DNA of 64,000 nt, from NCBI RefSeq assembly GCF_014805625.2, contig NW_023998459.1, positions 559,161 to 623,160 on the forward strand. The letters are read 5' to 3'. Position 1 is the first letter of the stretch, and each line of letters opens with the position of its first letter. The notes under the pieces are model-generated. The model was not told the origin of the DNA. It ran no database searches and was given only the letters and a program-made list of their open reading frames with translations. This document shows, piece after piece, positions 23,147 through 36,970 of the stretch. Position numbers and translations under genes: made by a program. The stretch is from Glossina fuscipes. Lineage: Eukaryota; Arthropoda; Insecta; Diptera; Glossinidae.

Positions 23147-25878
23147 ATGGAAAATTCGAAATTACGAAATTTTTTACCATAAGTAAATTGCCAAGTCGAA
23201 GGGTTGAAGCGAAATTTTGTGATAGAACCATCAAAAGAAATTTCTAACGCAGCTGAATCTAAATCTACACAAACTGTGTTAAAATCCAAAACTAAAGAAA
23301 TTATTCTATTATTTGATATAAAAATTTCTCATATCGCTCCCGTTAATAACGCTCTAGCAACGCAGTCTACATCAGTGGAAAATGCATATTTCCGAAGCAA
23401 AGAACCGCTGTGCATGACAACAAAGTGCGGACCCAATAACCGATAGTGAAAACAGGCAATAAAATATCATGTGAAGGGGTTCAAGTGCGAAAGCCTAACT
23501 CGCAACCGCCATTCACAAGAGAAACAAAATCCACGGGTACAACAAATTGGAACTTAGGGCTTCATCAACTTTTAAACGAACAAGATTTTGAACTACTTTC
23601 AGTGAAATATAAAGTTCTTGTTTATACAAAATTTATAGATATATTTGAAGAAGATGTGAGTTTGAAGAGACATCTAAGTAAAAATAAGAAGTGCGGAGAA
23701 GGAAATGTGCTGTGTAAGAAGCAAACGCTTGTAAAACATTTAGTAAAAGATCTTGAACTTAGGTGTTGCCTAGTCAAACCAAAAACAAGTATTGGTAATC
23801 AAACTGGAATAGCAAGAACATCAGGCGAGGATAAAGCTCGTCTGTTTTCTGTTGCTAAATCTATAAAAGAGAAAGGGCCACCACGATGAGGAAAGAATGT
23901 AAAGACACCGACAAGGAATAATGACCTTCCGAAATCCTTTGTAAATAATTTGAAGAGTTCGAAAGCGAACGCAGATTGGGCTAAGCAAAGAAATAATGAT
24001 ACGTTTGATAATTCACCCAAAGCAAAGCACGTCCCTGCAAAGAGAATTCGTCGTATCCGGCCTAAGAAATTAACTTAGAAAAATGAGAATGAAAAGTTGG
24101 AATCGAGTTTTCAACTTTATACAAAGTGAGTACTATCGGCTACAAAATCAAACAAACAAATTTATGGTTCCAATCCTCTACAGAAAGCAGGTGATGATTC
24201 GCAATATGATGAAGATCAACATAAATTTGAGTCAAGCTCAAAGTATCTTAAATTTATTCCGCAAGTAAACAGAAAGCAATCATGCGTATGTATTGCAGAA
24301 GAAACTTTAGCCAATTCGACCGGTTTCAATGTTATTGATACTCAAGCAGCATTTTCAACTAACGGCAGTAACGAAGTCGACATTACTGAATTGGCCACTA
24401 AGTGTAAACACTTGATCTGTGAAATGAGCTTTCCGTATATTCTGTGGTGCCTGGATTAGTCGTCAGGTAATTCGGAATCTGGAATAATAAATAACGCTTC
24501 AACCAAATACGCAACTTCGAAAGCGGAAGATAATTGTAAAATATCCAACGACGTCAAAGGAAAACTAAAGACCACTTTTTTAACTGGTAATCAAATACAT
24601 TCTGCCAAAGCAGACAATGTCATGAGGGCTATTACTTCACACGTTAAGTTGTCCACAAATCATAGAACGAGTTCAGATTCCAAGTTTGTTAAAAATCTTT
24701 CTAATTTTTCAAAGCCAATTACAGCTCGTTAATATCAGCAAAATTGTAGCAGTCATATACCATTTCTTTTAAAAGATCACCATCGCTCTTCTCATAAAAA
24801 CGAACCAAGATATTCGATTATGCAAGAAATTCAAAATAATCAACCTTTAGACCTAACCAAACCTCACATATGAAGATTGGAGACTTTCGTTTAAGTTTCG
24901 ACATCCACGTCGAACAGGAAGAGCTACATTTTCAGTCTGAAAAACTTTGCAAACAAAGCGGCAGTAATCAGAAAGCACGTTTTGGAATTGATATTTATAA
25001 ATTTTCTATACAAGCGAGCGTGAAAGTCATCTGTCTTTGCCCAAGTTACTGGTTTGCTACAGGAAATGTGACAATACAGTTCAATGGTAAGCGTCTAAGT
25101 GGCCCGACAATAAAAAGTGTCTTCAGATTTCTTAATGCTTCAGCTTTAGAAACCGGAGTCTTATCCTTTGGAGTAGTGGAGAAGTGGAATTTTCAAAGAC
25201 AGTGGAAATGATGTCGAAAACACCAAATTTGTCTATAAGCAGTGTCTGTAGCCAACGGGTCAGTTTTCATTGGTCTAGCAAGAATGGTTTGGAAAGACTT
25301 AGAAAAAATTCTATCCAAACCAAACGCTGAAGAATTCAAGAAAGCAACTACAACAGAAAAACATAACGGTTTGCTAACCTCTTCATTTAAAAGCAATAAC
25401 TTAAGTCTCCCCAATTGAAATTGTGATCAAATAACTACGTGCGATGGTGATGCTTTGGTAGATAGGAAACAATCAATTTAGCCAATTTGTAAACGCGTAG
25501 CGTATAGCGGAGAAAAAAGTTGAACCCAAAAATCGACTTGTTCTTGATAAGATTATTCAAATCACTCAAGATGCGTCCATATTAAGGACTCTTAGCGTGG
25601 TAAAGAAGACTCAAAGATATCTACGTTGCATTCAACGACATTTAAATGGCTACATTAATATTTGCAATTTTACTAGCCCCAGAAACATTGGACTCCTTCC
25701 AAATTCAGAAAGAATTGTCGCGGGGGACGGTAATATGAATAAAGCAAATGGTTTATGCGAACGTTCCAAAGACGAACTGGAAATTTGCATGTATTCTTTG
25801 GTATGTTACATTAATGTCAGTCTCATCGATTGCATGAGTCAGATGGACACAGTTTTACATGCTTTATATGGAAATTAA
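23147..25878 (+). pseudogene. long decayed coding region of unknown family
   Basis: From ATG at 23147 (MENSKLRNFLP, then TAA) a frame runs to 23446. A single frameshift then leads into a frame that keeps coding character from 23446 to 24871. That second frame is broken only by in-frame stops at 23887, 24076, 24127, 24457, 24730 and 24871, and shows no further indels. The product is hydrophilic and rich in Lys, Asn and Ser, with a basic cluster (KHVPAKRIRRIRPKKLT) and QPLDLTKP just before the last stop, a PxDLT match to the CtBP co-repressor binding motif. After 24,871 the frame is ambiguous. A final block (25,540-25,878: KNRLVLDKIIQITQDASILR, YLRCIQRHLNGYI, CMSQMDTVLHALYGN) ends in a good stop and an AATAAA 63 bases on. 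The whole looks like a cDNA-like, intronless copy of a gene for about 900 residues. I do not recognise the family. Confidence 0.65.
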
Positions 25879-25940
25879 CTATTAATGATTTAGTCTAAAA
25901 CTTAATTTCTGTAAATGTTTGAGAATCTAAAAATTTTCAA

Positions 25941-25946
25941 AATAAA
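25941..25946 (+). terminator. AATAAA after the decayed coding region
   Basis: A poly(A) signal 63 bases after the last stop. It supports the reading that the 23.1-25.9 kb block is one transcript-derived or formerly transcribed unit. Confidence 0.4.
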
Positions 25947-26124
25947 CAAATTTAATTTAGTTTATGAACCGTAATGAATCTCTTTGTTTAAAGGAAAAAA
26001 TTATCGCAAAAATTAATCCAATTTCAAATGTACTTCGCAAATTTTAACATGACCTCTCCAAATAGGCAGTCAGAGTACTATATTTGTAAATATAATAGTA
26101 CCAACTTTGTTTCGTTCTTTCTAG

Positions 26125-26723
26125 CCTCCCGAAAATGAACTACAGAAATCCCACGATCACAATTCGGCCGCCTTAAGCGAGCATCAACTGCGAATACAAG
26201 CCTCCCTTCAGCGTCTGAACATACCCGACTGGTTCCGACAATACAATCAAAACCAATCGCGTTCACCCGAGGGTGCGGCGAACACATCATCGTATCGTCC
26301 AGGTAATTTTACACGTAAACGTGCGCAAGATTCGGGACGATGGGCCGGACTGAACTCTAAAACAACCTCGTTAAGTTCTTTGGGCTCGCAACGATCTGAC
26401 CGTAGCCCTTTACTTCTGAGTCCTTCGGCACATAGCCATCACGGTGGTCAGACCTCGTTGCACACTCATCATATACAAAACGCTAACGTGTCTGCTGGAA
26501 GCGGAGGAGCGGGAACTTTTTCTCGTTGGTCAACATCGCATTTAAATTCATCACAAATATCACCTAGTGTCTCACAGAGAGGCTCATTTTCTCGTGGCGG
26601 ACCGATTAATTCAAGTTTCATGTCTGTTAGCAGCGGTCATAGCGCCATACGCAACTCTATGCGCCAGCCTTATATGGGATGGCGTAGCCAAGAAAAATTG
26701 TCACAAAGGACGGCTCATGAAAG
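26125..26723 (+). CDS. AJM1-like gene, visible exon 1
   Basis: Acceptor TTCTTTCTAG ends at 26124 and donor AG/GTAAAA begins at 26724. The exon encodes about 199 residues starting PPENELQKSHDHNS. A compact conserved-looking segment RIQASLQRLNIPDWFRQYNQ comes first; the IPDWF core suggests a short helical interaction motif. It is followed by a Ser/Thr/Gly/His-rich disordered region (RWAGLNSKTTSLSSLGSQRS, SPSAHSHHGGQ). An internal AG/GTAATT at 26301-26308 could serve as a donor, but the frame continues open and gene-like past it, so I read through. No ATG is needed here because this is an internal exon. Confidence 0.82.
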
Positions 26724-26780
26724 GTAAAATTTGCAATAGTTATAATGATGAAATCAAAACAATTCTATTGTATTTTTTAG
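26724..26780 (+). other. 57-bp intron
   Basis: GTAAAATTTG at the 5' end and GTATTTTTTAG at the 3' end. This is a typical short fly intron. Splicing joins AG to A to make Arg and removes the in-frame stop after the donor. Confidence 0.85.
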
Positions 26781-26999
26781 ATTGGCATCTTCACTTCTCG
26801 CTCAGCAACAGCGCACATCTCCTAGCACGCGTACAACTATTTTAACTAATGTTAGTAATGGCAGTGGCAATAACAAATTACCGCCGCTTGTTACACCTGA
26901 AATACAAACTTCGATTAAAGAGGTGACCTCGGCCATTGTACATTATGTTAATGATCAAACAAATCAACAGCGCAGTAGATCAACGAGTCCAAATTCGAG
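26781..26999 (+). CDS. AJM1-like gene, visible exon 2
   Basis: Encodes about 73 residues (LASSLLAQQQRTSPSTRTTI … RSRSTSPNS). The segment KLPPLVTPEIQTSIKEVTSA then IVHYVNDQ looks like a predicted helix within otherwise disordered sequence. The donor is GAG/GTAGTC, and the unspliced frame would stop at once (TAG at 27001). The last Arg codon is completed by the first base of the next exon about 10 kb away. Confidence 0.82.
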
Positions 27000-28239
27000 G
27001 TAGTCTATAATATATGTATATATATTGTAGCCATTTCCTTTCCAGTACTCTTAAGTGTGTAGTACCAATTCGAAATGAACTTTAATCTACATATCAATGT
27101 ATATATATTGTAGACAAATTCTTCTTAATACCTCCTAGTAAATACCTTTAGATCATTTGAAACGAACGTTCAACTTTCATCTTCAAACAGCTAGCTGCAC
27201 TTAGCTAGTACTAAAAGCGGCTTACAGGTTTTAGTAAAGAGTTATTTATCTCTCGTTTAATTTACTGACATTTTGTATTTTCTTTATATTTATTTTGTAT
27301 TTTCTTTTCCTCTTTATTTATTTTGGTTTCTTAGCTACTTATGAACACACACATTTACAAAAATTTTACTCTCATAAAACACAAATGTCTTATTTTATTT
27401 TTCACCGTATGTTGATTTTTCGACTTCTATATATATATATAACAATTTTCCGTTGATTTGAGTTTACGTTACCATCTTGTACATATTGGAAAAAGGCCGT
27501 TTCTCATATTGTTATTGTCATCTATCATCTAACTCAAGGTAAGCTAAATATATATTAGTTTTTCTTAAAATCATTACATAATCTCTTTTCTCTACTAAGT
27601 TTGATTAATAGAAAATTTATCTCGATTGGGGTACTTCATGTGCGAGTATCTCGGATAAATTTATATACGTATATATCTATCCCAGTGACTAAATGTTGAT
27701 ATTGAACTAAATTATCGCAGGGTACTATTTCCAAGTAAACGCGTGGGCTTACGTGCACTTTGTCTTATTTAAACATTTATTTCTACTTTCGGGTAATTAA
27801 AGTCTAATTATCCAATGTACTTCTCTATAGAATCTTATATCCCATTTTATATCGGCTACATACAAATGTAAATGTTAAGCTTTATTCCCGCCTTGATTTC
27901 GGATTTCGGAAGTAAAAAATGGAAATAAAAGTAAAAGAAGCAAAAAAAAGATGTTTAACCATAAGTCCCGGGACAGACGAAAAGACATGCGTTTTACAAA
28001 CGCTAATATCTGATGTAGATCTGTGAACAAAGTGCGCGTTTCGTGTAGATTACTAATAATTGCCACATCGTGATATTACTTTTGCAAGAATTACTATTTG
28101 ATTTGGATATTGGAATAGTGAGCTCTTTCCATCCATTGGCGCCACTTTTTGATGGCCTTTTGAAATCGAAAAATATACGCTTTACTGACAACTTTTTACG
28201 CGTGGAGGTCAACTTATAATGACTTCCCTTCATTGGAAA

Positions 28240-28288
28240 AATGTATTTTAATGTGTTTAAATGTGTTTAATGTGTTTTAATGAGTTTT
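28240..28288 (+). repeat. 10-bp tandem repeat (AATGTGTTTT type)
   Basis: Five head-to-tail imperfect units: AATGTATTTT, AATGTGTTTA, AATGTGTTT, AATGTGTTTT, AATGAGTTTT. Confidence 0.8.
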
Positions 28289-29156
28289 TGTGTAACGCAA
28301 CACTAAATCAAGGAAATAAGGAGATGATGTGATTTTTATGTGAAAAATCAGCTGCAAATATAATGTTTTCTTTCTATTTTTCGGAGTCAAATATTGAAAC
28401 AAAATGCTATGATTTGATCTTTTAGAGATATTTAATTAATTATCATTAGTTATAATGAAAACTTTGGCAGATCGCTAAAGCAATCGCGAATTTATCTTCA
28501 ATTTTTAAAAATTTCCCTTGTCCAACATATTGGACATTTTTGATTTTACAATCAAGAACGCTGCTGCAGGATGAACATCCATCACTCTAATAGCAGTAAA
28601 AGCCAAAAAAGTTTGCTTTTTGTTCCATAATTATTTTTGTACCAATGCAATAAACGCGCAGCTACATTATCAGGCCGTCATTACTTTGCTACACGCCCGA
28701 TTGCCGTGCATGATTCACCCAACGTTAGTGAAAGATACTTTTTTTCCGGTTCAGGTCATCGCCGATAAGTGACACCACTACAAACTTTACTGTAGGTGTC
28801 GTCTCGTACAACGGCAAAAGTACCGAGTAGAAATTTCATGGTCTTATAATGAATAAAAAACCCCATTATGTTTGCAGTGATTTAAAGCCATTGAAACGCC
28901 GATCAATACTTGTATCCATAGACGACAAAAATTCTTACGACGAATAATTTTTTTATATTTGTAAACAAAAAGAATTCGTAATGGAGCTTCTTAAAAGACG
29001 TGTATTTTCTGTACAAAGCATGAGTTTATTCCTTCGTCGAACCCCAGCTTACCTTTTGAATTTATGCCCCGAACTGATTTAAGGTTTTTAAGCAATATTC
29101 TACTCTTTTTGTTCCACTAGCTTAAAGGTGTTCCTTGGTATAAAGATTTTTTTATT

Positions 29157-29179
29157 ATATATATATATATATATATATT
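29157..29179. repeat. (AT)n microsatellite
   Basis: Uninterrupted AT alternation within the long intron. Confidence 0.9.
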
Positions 29180-32100
29180 TGACGATTTCAAACGCCTTTG
29201 TATCGTTCGGGCTCAGTGAGCTCAGTCTATTTGATTTGCAATTCAAAATTATAATAGTAAGCTCAAGCCTTATCCTTCGCTATAAATCGATGCATATTCA
29301 TCTTAAATCGGCTTAAATGATGTTGAGAAAGCTTTATTTAAATTTGCCTTTAATTTGAATTTAGGTAATATTTTTAAAAGCGGTCCCCTTACTATTGCAT
29401 TAATTCAAAACAATCAAATGGCTCTATCTACATGAGCCACATATAAATCACGGCATTTGAAAATCAAATTATTTCTGGAATGTTTACAATTTTTAGACAT
29501 ATTGAACGTAGATTGTCGTTATAATTTACACGATTATTTTTAAGTAGATCAACTTTTTTTTTACTGTTGAGAAAAAACTGTGCTATTCATGCAAATCTAT
29601 TATTTTATCAAAAATTTGAAATCTTTTGGAGATAGATTCAATCACCCAATAATTGTTTAAGATATTTGTATTTGAAACAATTTAAAACGTTTTAAAAAGA
29701 CAAGGCTTACCATTAAATACGGCAAAGAATTTCTCCTACTACAATTCATAGTAAAGAATTTAATAAGAATTAAGAATGTTATAAAATAATTGAAAATAAA
29801 AGCTTACAAAAGTATCTGTCTTACATTAGAGAGGTTTCAGCGTGAGTGAACCAGACAAACGCAAAATTAATACAGCTAACTTTTTATCACAGCTTTTACT
29901 ACTGTTCAAAGCATGCGTCCTTATAAGATGTCATTAATGCGAGTACTATTTTTGATAAATTTGCGTTATAAAATACTAAAAATGATTGAAAAATTATCCT
30001 ATTTCATCCAAAATCTCACATCTACTTAGTACACTAAAACTTTACCTTCTTTTTAAGTTCTTGTTTTAAAAATAGCAAACTTTTTCAGACTTTGACCTTG
30101 GAATGAAACGAGCGGTCATAAAAGTGATCTGATCCAATAGGGTTCCTCCTTTGCTCAGAACTTGCCAGTAGTACCAAATTTTAAGAAAATATTCTGATAA
30201 TTGTGTTTCGTGGATTGAACACGAAAATATATACACAAACAGGCAGACAAGCTGGTGTTAAATTAAAAAAATGGTTCTTAAGCGATTAGTGTAGCAAATG
30301 TTGTTGTTAGTAAATGAGAAAAATCAATAATTTCATTACTATTTTTATGCAACTATATGGGCACACACGTACACTTACTTACCTTGGAAGGTACGCATCT
30401 GTTACTTACGTAGTAATAATTATAAATGTATTATAATTAAATGAGTTCGATTGAACCGGAGGGAAAATATTGTTATCCTTTGCAAAGCAAAGTATCTGCA
30501 TATACATATAAGAACCATTTTTTGAGTATATATAAATATAAAAAATTTGCTAAGTAGAATTAGTATTTGAGTGCCTATTGACTATTTTTGTATAAATAAT
30601 TAATTGCCTGTTTTAAATGGTTTGCCAAAAAATTCAAGAGTGTTAAAATCCCTTGAGAAATTGAAGACGTTTTGCCTTGTCATTGAGTGACGTGCTACTG
30701 TTTTGTGACAATACAGTATATATCTGAAAATTACGATGGCAAACGGCTATTGCAGGCCAAAAAAAGATACGGGTGTTTTTCGCATTTTGGACTTAGTAAC
30801 AAAATTATATAACATATTATAATGACGCAATTTTGATACAAACACACCAAGCCAATGCTTCAAAATCGCAGACGTTAGTATCCATTGTTAAACGGATTAG
30901 AACAATAATTAAAACCGTCTAGAAAATATTTATAGCAAGACTGGTGTTGCCCAATGTGAACTCAACTGGCAACGTTTGGATAGCTATGAATATATAATAT
31001 GCTTGAGCTTTACAAAAGACGGGACAACTTTGCCATACCTGCAATTATTAGCGATTTTGTTTATGCTTATGCTCATCGTGAAATTTATTTTCTAGTTTCT
31101 CTTACCCATAAATAGCTATTAAGCTAAGCTATTATGTAACCTTCGGAAGCCTTATAATTTTTCCCCTGTAGGCTTCATCTGTCCGCCAACACGCCTTCAA
31201 CAGACAAAAGACGACGACTTAGAACTCGCATTAGAAAGCTGATATGAGAACCTACACTTAATATTGCGAATTGGAATTTAGATCGCTCGAGCAGTATTCT
31301 TTTTTGCTTGATTAAAAGTACGTAACGCGCGACGTGTGCCTAAGTGCAAAGGCAAATGGTCTTAGCATTTCCATTTTTTGACCCGGTTTTGAATTGAAGT
31401 TATGCAAAACGAGGTTTTTAACATTTTGAGAATAGTCACAAGTCGGGCGGAGCTAAATGGAACAAATAGGACGAGTAGGAAGTGTTTTGAATTGAGTTTC
31501 TGATTAAAAAAATTATCGAAGAAACAATGCAAATTAAGGAGACCCCTTATCCTAATGCGGAAACCAAGAGTATGTTAATAAATAATACTACTTCTTGACA
31601 GTACTGTTCAGCGGAAGTACGCTGTAATAATTAACACTAAACATTTTGTATGTATCTACTTCTAGGTAGAAGGGAACCATTTTGATCGTGTTCTTTTATC
31701 GAATTTCCATAGTTGCAAAACTGATGAAAGGAGGCTGAAATTTTGCATAAGCATTTTTTAATCGGTTAGGAGTATGAGTTAAAAAAATGGTCGTGATTTG
31801 TGCATGGACGCCCACAATATGTGGACGATGGCCGCTGAAAAATGCGGGTCAAAAATAAGTGCAATCCGCAAACTGCTTATAAATAGTACTTTTCTAAAAC
31901 TTGATGCAAATATTTCGCAGAACTACTTTATCCCGATCGAGCAAAAAATCTAGTTGAATATGTTGCAGTTCTAATGCATAAAATATTCTTGCTAAGAAAT
32001 GCGTAGTTTTTTTTTACTTTTTGTGTGTTATATCTATCCTCGGACAATACGTTTACTTACTGTTGACTTTGTAACGTTTTAAAGTCTTGCGAAGTTATAA

Positions 32101-33504
32101 ACGGACTTATCTGGAACAGTATGTTCCCTCTTGCGGGTATTATAATGGAAAAAAAAGGAGAAAGTTACCATCATCCCAAAACAATTTATTTTATAAAAAT
32201 ATGCAGACAATTCCGTGTCGCGTGAACTCCTCCTGTGCGTGCATACAAAATAGTTCGGGTCATGTAGAAAAAATACAGGGTGTTTTTGGTAACCGCTACA
32301 ATGCGCCACGCTACTCTATAATACGAACAGAATTTGTGGCAAGGGTGTGGGTTCCTGCCTGAAAGGCTTAACCCCACGGTGGCCCAAGCCACTTTTAAGC
32401 GTACTACGCCCCCTGGCGAGTTAGACAATCCCCACAGAGTAGGGGCCTAAACAGCACGAATATATATATATATACACGAACACTAAAAACTTCTGAATAA
32501 AAAAGAATCGCAAAGGTAGTATTTCTGAAGCTATACGAGTTTTCGTTTCCACTATAAGTATAAATTCGCCAAAGAATTGTAGCTGATTTATACATGCTCC
32601 GTGTGTCCATTCATAATGAACTTTTTTAAAAATTCGACGTTGATACAGAAAGCGGAAGCATACATAAATCTTGGATTATAGTTAAGTTTGATATTGGGTT
32701 CGTTTTCCGACATTTTCACAATAGAAAGACTTGAAACGTGACTACTGTTTATATTACTTAATTTTACGGCTAATCTTTGATAAAACATAATTGTAAAATA
32801 AATATTTAAATTATATTGCCATGAAAATGTCTTGGGAATGACAGATGTCGTTCGTTCCACTGACTCTCGGTATATACTTAAATAAACTGCTGAGCAGCTA
32901 AGATTTATTTATATCTTAGAGTCCAGTTTTTTATTTTCATACCCTGATTAAGGCAGCAAGTGAATACAGAAATTTGCTTGACTTCATATCGGTGAATTTT
33001 TTTTTGACAGTTTTGGCAGAAAATTGGATGACTCATATTTTGCAGCTTTAAAGTACAACATAAGCAAATAAATTTGTCTGCGTGTATTTGAACAGAATGT
33101 TGGTTTAATATAGGGTGGTTGGTCAAGCACATGCCCAGCGCGTTGGTTAAGTGGTATGATGACGCCATAAACCAATATAACATGATAGCGGAAGCTATGT
33201 TGGCGCATATATATATACACGTAAATGTGTTTGTGTACATATATATAATATACTGTGAGCGCTATTTTGCCCGAATCTGGTTCTGGAGTAGCTCAGGGGC
33301 TTCAGGTTATACTTCACAAAAGAATTTATTGAACGTAATCTTTCCAGTTGTAAGAATTCAGCACTTATTCAATATTTTTCCTAAAACTAACCTAATCCAA
33401 AAATCGTACTTCCGCGAGCGAGCCGTCGTTGTCGCAGTTCGCGACCGACTCCGCTCCATCCTAACTAAATTATTCTACCCTACCTTATTCTTAATCTATT
33501 CTTA

Positions 33505-33576
33505 TTCTCTAGCATATTCTCTAACCTATTCTTTAGCTTACTCTCTAACTTAGTCCCTAACTTATTCTCTATATTA
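33505..33576 (+). repeat. 12-bp minisatellite, six units
   Basis: Units are TTCTCTAGCATA, TTCTCTAACCTA, TTCTTTAGCTTA, CTCTCTAACTTA, GTCCCTAACTTA and TTCTCTATATTA, in perfect 12-base register. More degenerate units precede them from about 33,470. Because 12 is a multiple of three, the array is open in frame and gives a spurious SYSLAYSLT-type peptide. Confidence 0.88.
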
Positions 33577-36500
33577 AACTAGCCTTCTCCCCCCACAAGA
33601 GACGGAGAAACTGTGAGGCCAAAACGAGGGACGATTGGCTCCTCACAATACGTATACATATATATATATAAGTATATATATATACGTTCACTTTTTATGT
33701 TTGATTTATTATTTCTTCAGGTTTCCTGAAAATCTTCTATATTCAAAGCCGATAAAAAAGGACGCACTACTTAATGTCTAACATGATTGTGATTAGAAAA
33801 TCGTGACTTTTTGGCTGCAGGACTATACCTTTTTTTCCTCGGCAAATATTTGCATAGACATTTGTGCAAAATATTTTTTTTTTAAATTTTTTCAACTTTC
33901 TACCTATTAAGTTTCACTTATACCATCGTATACTTTACGATCATAACTTACGAAAGTTATTTAGCAGATATTGTGAAATTTAATTTTAGAAACAAAAAAT
34001 ATAGGAGGCTTACACGCATAAATACTTGAAATGTTGCAAATGGCAAGACAAAATTATATTAATTGGTGGCGAATAGAAACAGTTAGACAATCATATACTT
34101 ATGTACATAAAAACGTACATGATTTGCCAACATATTTAACTGGTTCACAACCCCTACATCCTCAACAAGCGTTTTTTTCAGCATGCTTCACTGAATGTGT
34201 TCTACATTTTTCTTTGAATCCACTGCAGCAAAAATATATGTGTAGCTCTAAGCACTCTCTTATGCCGGCACAAAAGAACACATACAGTCAGACAGTGTAA
34301 TCAGGATCGCAACTATTTTTGGTCATTGGCAGTATTGCACTCAACCAAGGGGTTTATATATAAACTCACCATTACCACCATTACTACTATCACCACCAAG
34401 AGAGAGGTATTAGCGTTTTTGCACGACGATAACTTAAAATCTCGAAAATCGAGTCAACCACTCATACAGTATCAACCCGAAAGGCTTGTCATCATATATT
34501 CCACTTAATTATATATATGTATATATAGACAAATGTATGTGTGTAAAAGCACATGGATATCTGCACTAAACGAGCGGTAATATCGTATGCCATACGAACA
34601 ACAAATTTCATTGCATCACACGAAGTGCTTCAGTTAAGACGTGCTTGCTACATGCTATTCTCCTTGTTTTAAATATTTGCCTTCAAGTGAGTGTGTATTT
34701 AAATAAGAAAACTTGTGGAAATAAAAAAAAAAAATTAGTATAAAGTGTACATTTTTTTTTTACTCAATTTATTTTATGATTTTTCTGCAATGGCAAGCAA
34801 GAGTTTTTAATTGAATTAATGTATTTTCAGTCTTCTTTTAATCCATTGGATAGACGATTGCATTCATATTAAACAGTGTCCAGAAATGAAACACGTTGTA
34901 CTTTAATTCGATTAAAATGTTCTTCTGTACATTTAGCTAATACAAACTATGTGTACAGTGCACTGTGCATTTGTGAAGTTTTCGCACATGATATTAAGTG
35001 ATATCATTAGTCAATTTAGTTCATTACAAAAAAAATATATCTATCCATATATGTTTATATATATACGTCGATATGTATTTCCGATTAACGTAACGATTTA
35101 TCTACTTGTGTTTTCAATTTAATAGTTTTTTTCTAGTATAAAGCAAAAGCATTCTCGCAATTGGATTTTTTTCATTTTGCGTGTAGTTAGCTGTAAAAGT
35201 GTTAACTGATAATTAGCCAGAAAGTGATCAATTCTGAATAAAGTAACAATCTCGGCCACGGTTGTGTAACTTCTGGCTGGATAAGATACATTGTATATGT
35301 GTGAAAAATATATATATTTTTTTTTATTTGCTTAGATTAGTGTATATTTACATATTACAATTTAATACGGGGAATACTTCCACCTGACATATAGTTCGGA
35401 ACTTGTATTTTCGATGACGAGTGTAGTCCCGTTCTTTTTATTTATATCTGCTTACGAACGCGAGATAAAGTAAATATTTTTTGGTCAGTGATGGAGCCTG
35501 AATTATTGCAGCCACCGGTCTGCTTGCTGTTGAAATACTGTGGATAGCAAGCTGCATACTGTGGCAAGAGAACTTCATTAAGTGCTACGGATGACAGAGA
35601 TATGAGAATAGACGTGACACGAATACAATTTCACTTTTTTTAGTTGCGCTCAACACCGTTCCTCCCCCGTAGTTAACCCAACTTACACCCTTTAAGTATA
35701 GCTTTTCCTTTACAGTCAAGTACTCTCTATATCCCTGCTGAACTAAGTTTTAACTTCGGCTGGGTGCGGTTAATTGACCTTTGACCTTGTGCTGAATTTA
35801 AGGTGGTCCTTTTACATGCTACTCTCATTTCTTTCATTTTTAAGTAATTTTTTAAACTATCTTCCCAAAGCATTTCATTGATTAATTAAGAAAACTTGAA
35901 ACGGAAATCAATTGACAATCTCAACATAAGAAGAGTCGGAAGACATATGTGGCGCGACATTACTGTAGCAAATTTATTTATGTGTCAATCGGCTATTTTG
36001 GGTCAATTTCTATCACAAAATGCTAATTTGACATAGTTGTCGTATCGTATTTTTTATAAGAATGTGTATACGTGTACATATTATCCAGATTTCTTGTTTA
36101 TTTAGTATATTTTTTCGATGAGAAATATTAAAAGACGACTTTTCTTAAATGGCACGTTATATGGGGAGTACTCGCAAAAACTATCGGATGTAATACTCCA
36201 TTTGTAATGTCAGTGCGTTAAACATGTAACCTACAGACATTTCGAACTGAAACTCTATTGAGTGTTACAGATACAAAACACTTCGCACAAGTAGTAACCA
36301 GACCACTTTCATGCATTATTATACATATACAGAAAATAAAAAGAACAACAGAGAGGTGACACGTCGCAACCAGCAATGAAAAAAGTTGATACAAACCTGG
36401 TCCGTGAAACCTATAGTTACCAAAAATTAACGTTGCTTATCAAAATCAGCGAACAAACTATGTTCTTCACGCAAATTCATTCTTCGCCTTTAGTTTGAAT

Positions 36501-36970
36501 TTTTGCAAGATTTGTACGAAAGAAGTAGTTTTCTTTATGTTGCGAGCTCAATTCGCTATTGTCTTCCAGGATATCTGTAGATGCGTTTCTATATTCGCAC
36601 CCTTACTTAAACGAAAACAATAACGTATGATAATAACATAATCAGTGCACTTGAATGAACGTTAAAGAATAACTTTTAAGGTTATGAATGCGTTTTAAAC
36701 AGTAAAGTATAAATAAAGGATAGTAGAACAATGACTAAAGTGTAAATGACTTTTGCACGTACATACGTAAGTAAGTGCATATATGATATAAAGTAGTAAT
36801 AATATGTGCGCAAGTATCATATAATATGTAAGATTTTGTGTAATTTCAAGAGTAGATATAACGATTTAAGTGCTCCTACAATTTGTACGTTGATGGATGA
36901 AATAATTTTAATTATTTATGAGATTTTATTTCGTTTTCTTTCTTTTTCGTTTTATTCAACTATTATGCAG

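Larger units (their letters stand above)
27000..36970 (+). other. 10.0-kb intron
   Basis: A+T-rich, with AT microsatellites at about 27,427-27,442, 29,157-29,179, 32,459-32,474 and 33,658-33,682. It also has a 10-bp tandem repeat at 28,240, a 12-bp minisatellite at 33,505, and less A+T-rich patches at 28,640-28,830, 32,330-32,450 and 33,400-33,650 that look like eroded insertions. No further exon with convincing splice sites and coding bias was seen. An alternative promoter inside it cannot be excluded. Confidence 0.6.

Noticed and set aside
26301..26308. AG/GTAATT as an alternative donor in exon 1
   Set aside because: The frame beyond it stays open and Ser/Arg-rich in the same style for 140 codons, ending at a better-placed donor with correct phase.
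33119..33553. Plus-strand 144-codon frame with SYSLAYSLT repeats
   Set aside because: The repeats come from a 12-bp minisatellite, which is in frame by arithmetic, and the rest lacks any motif.
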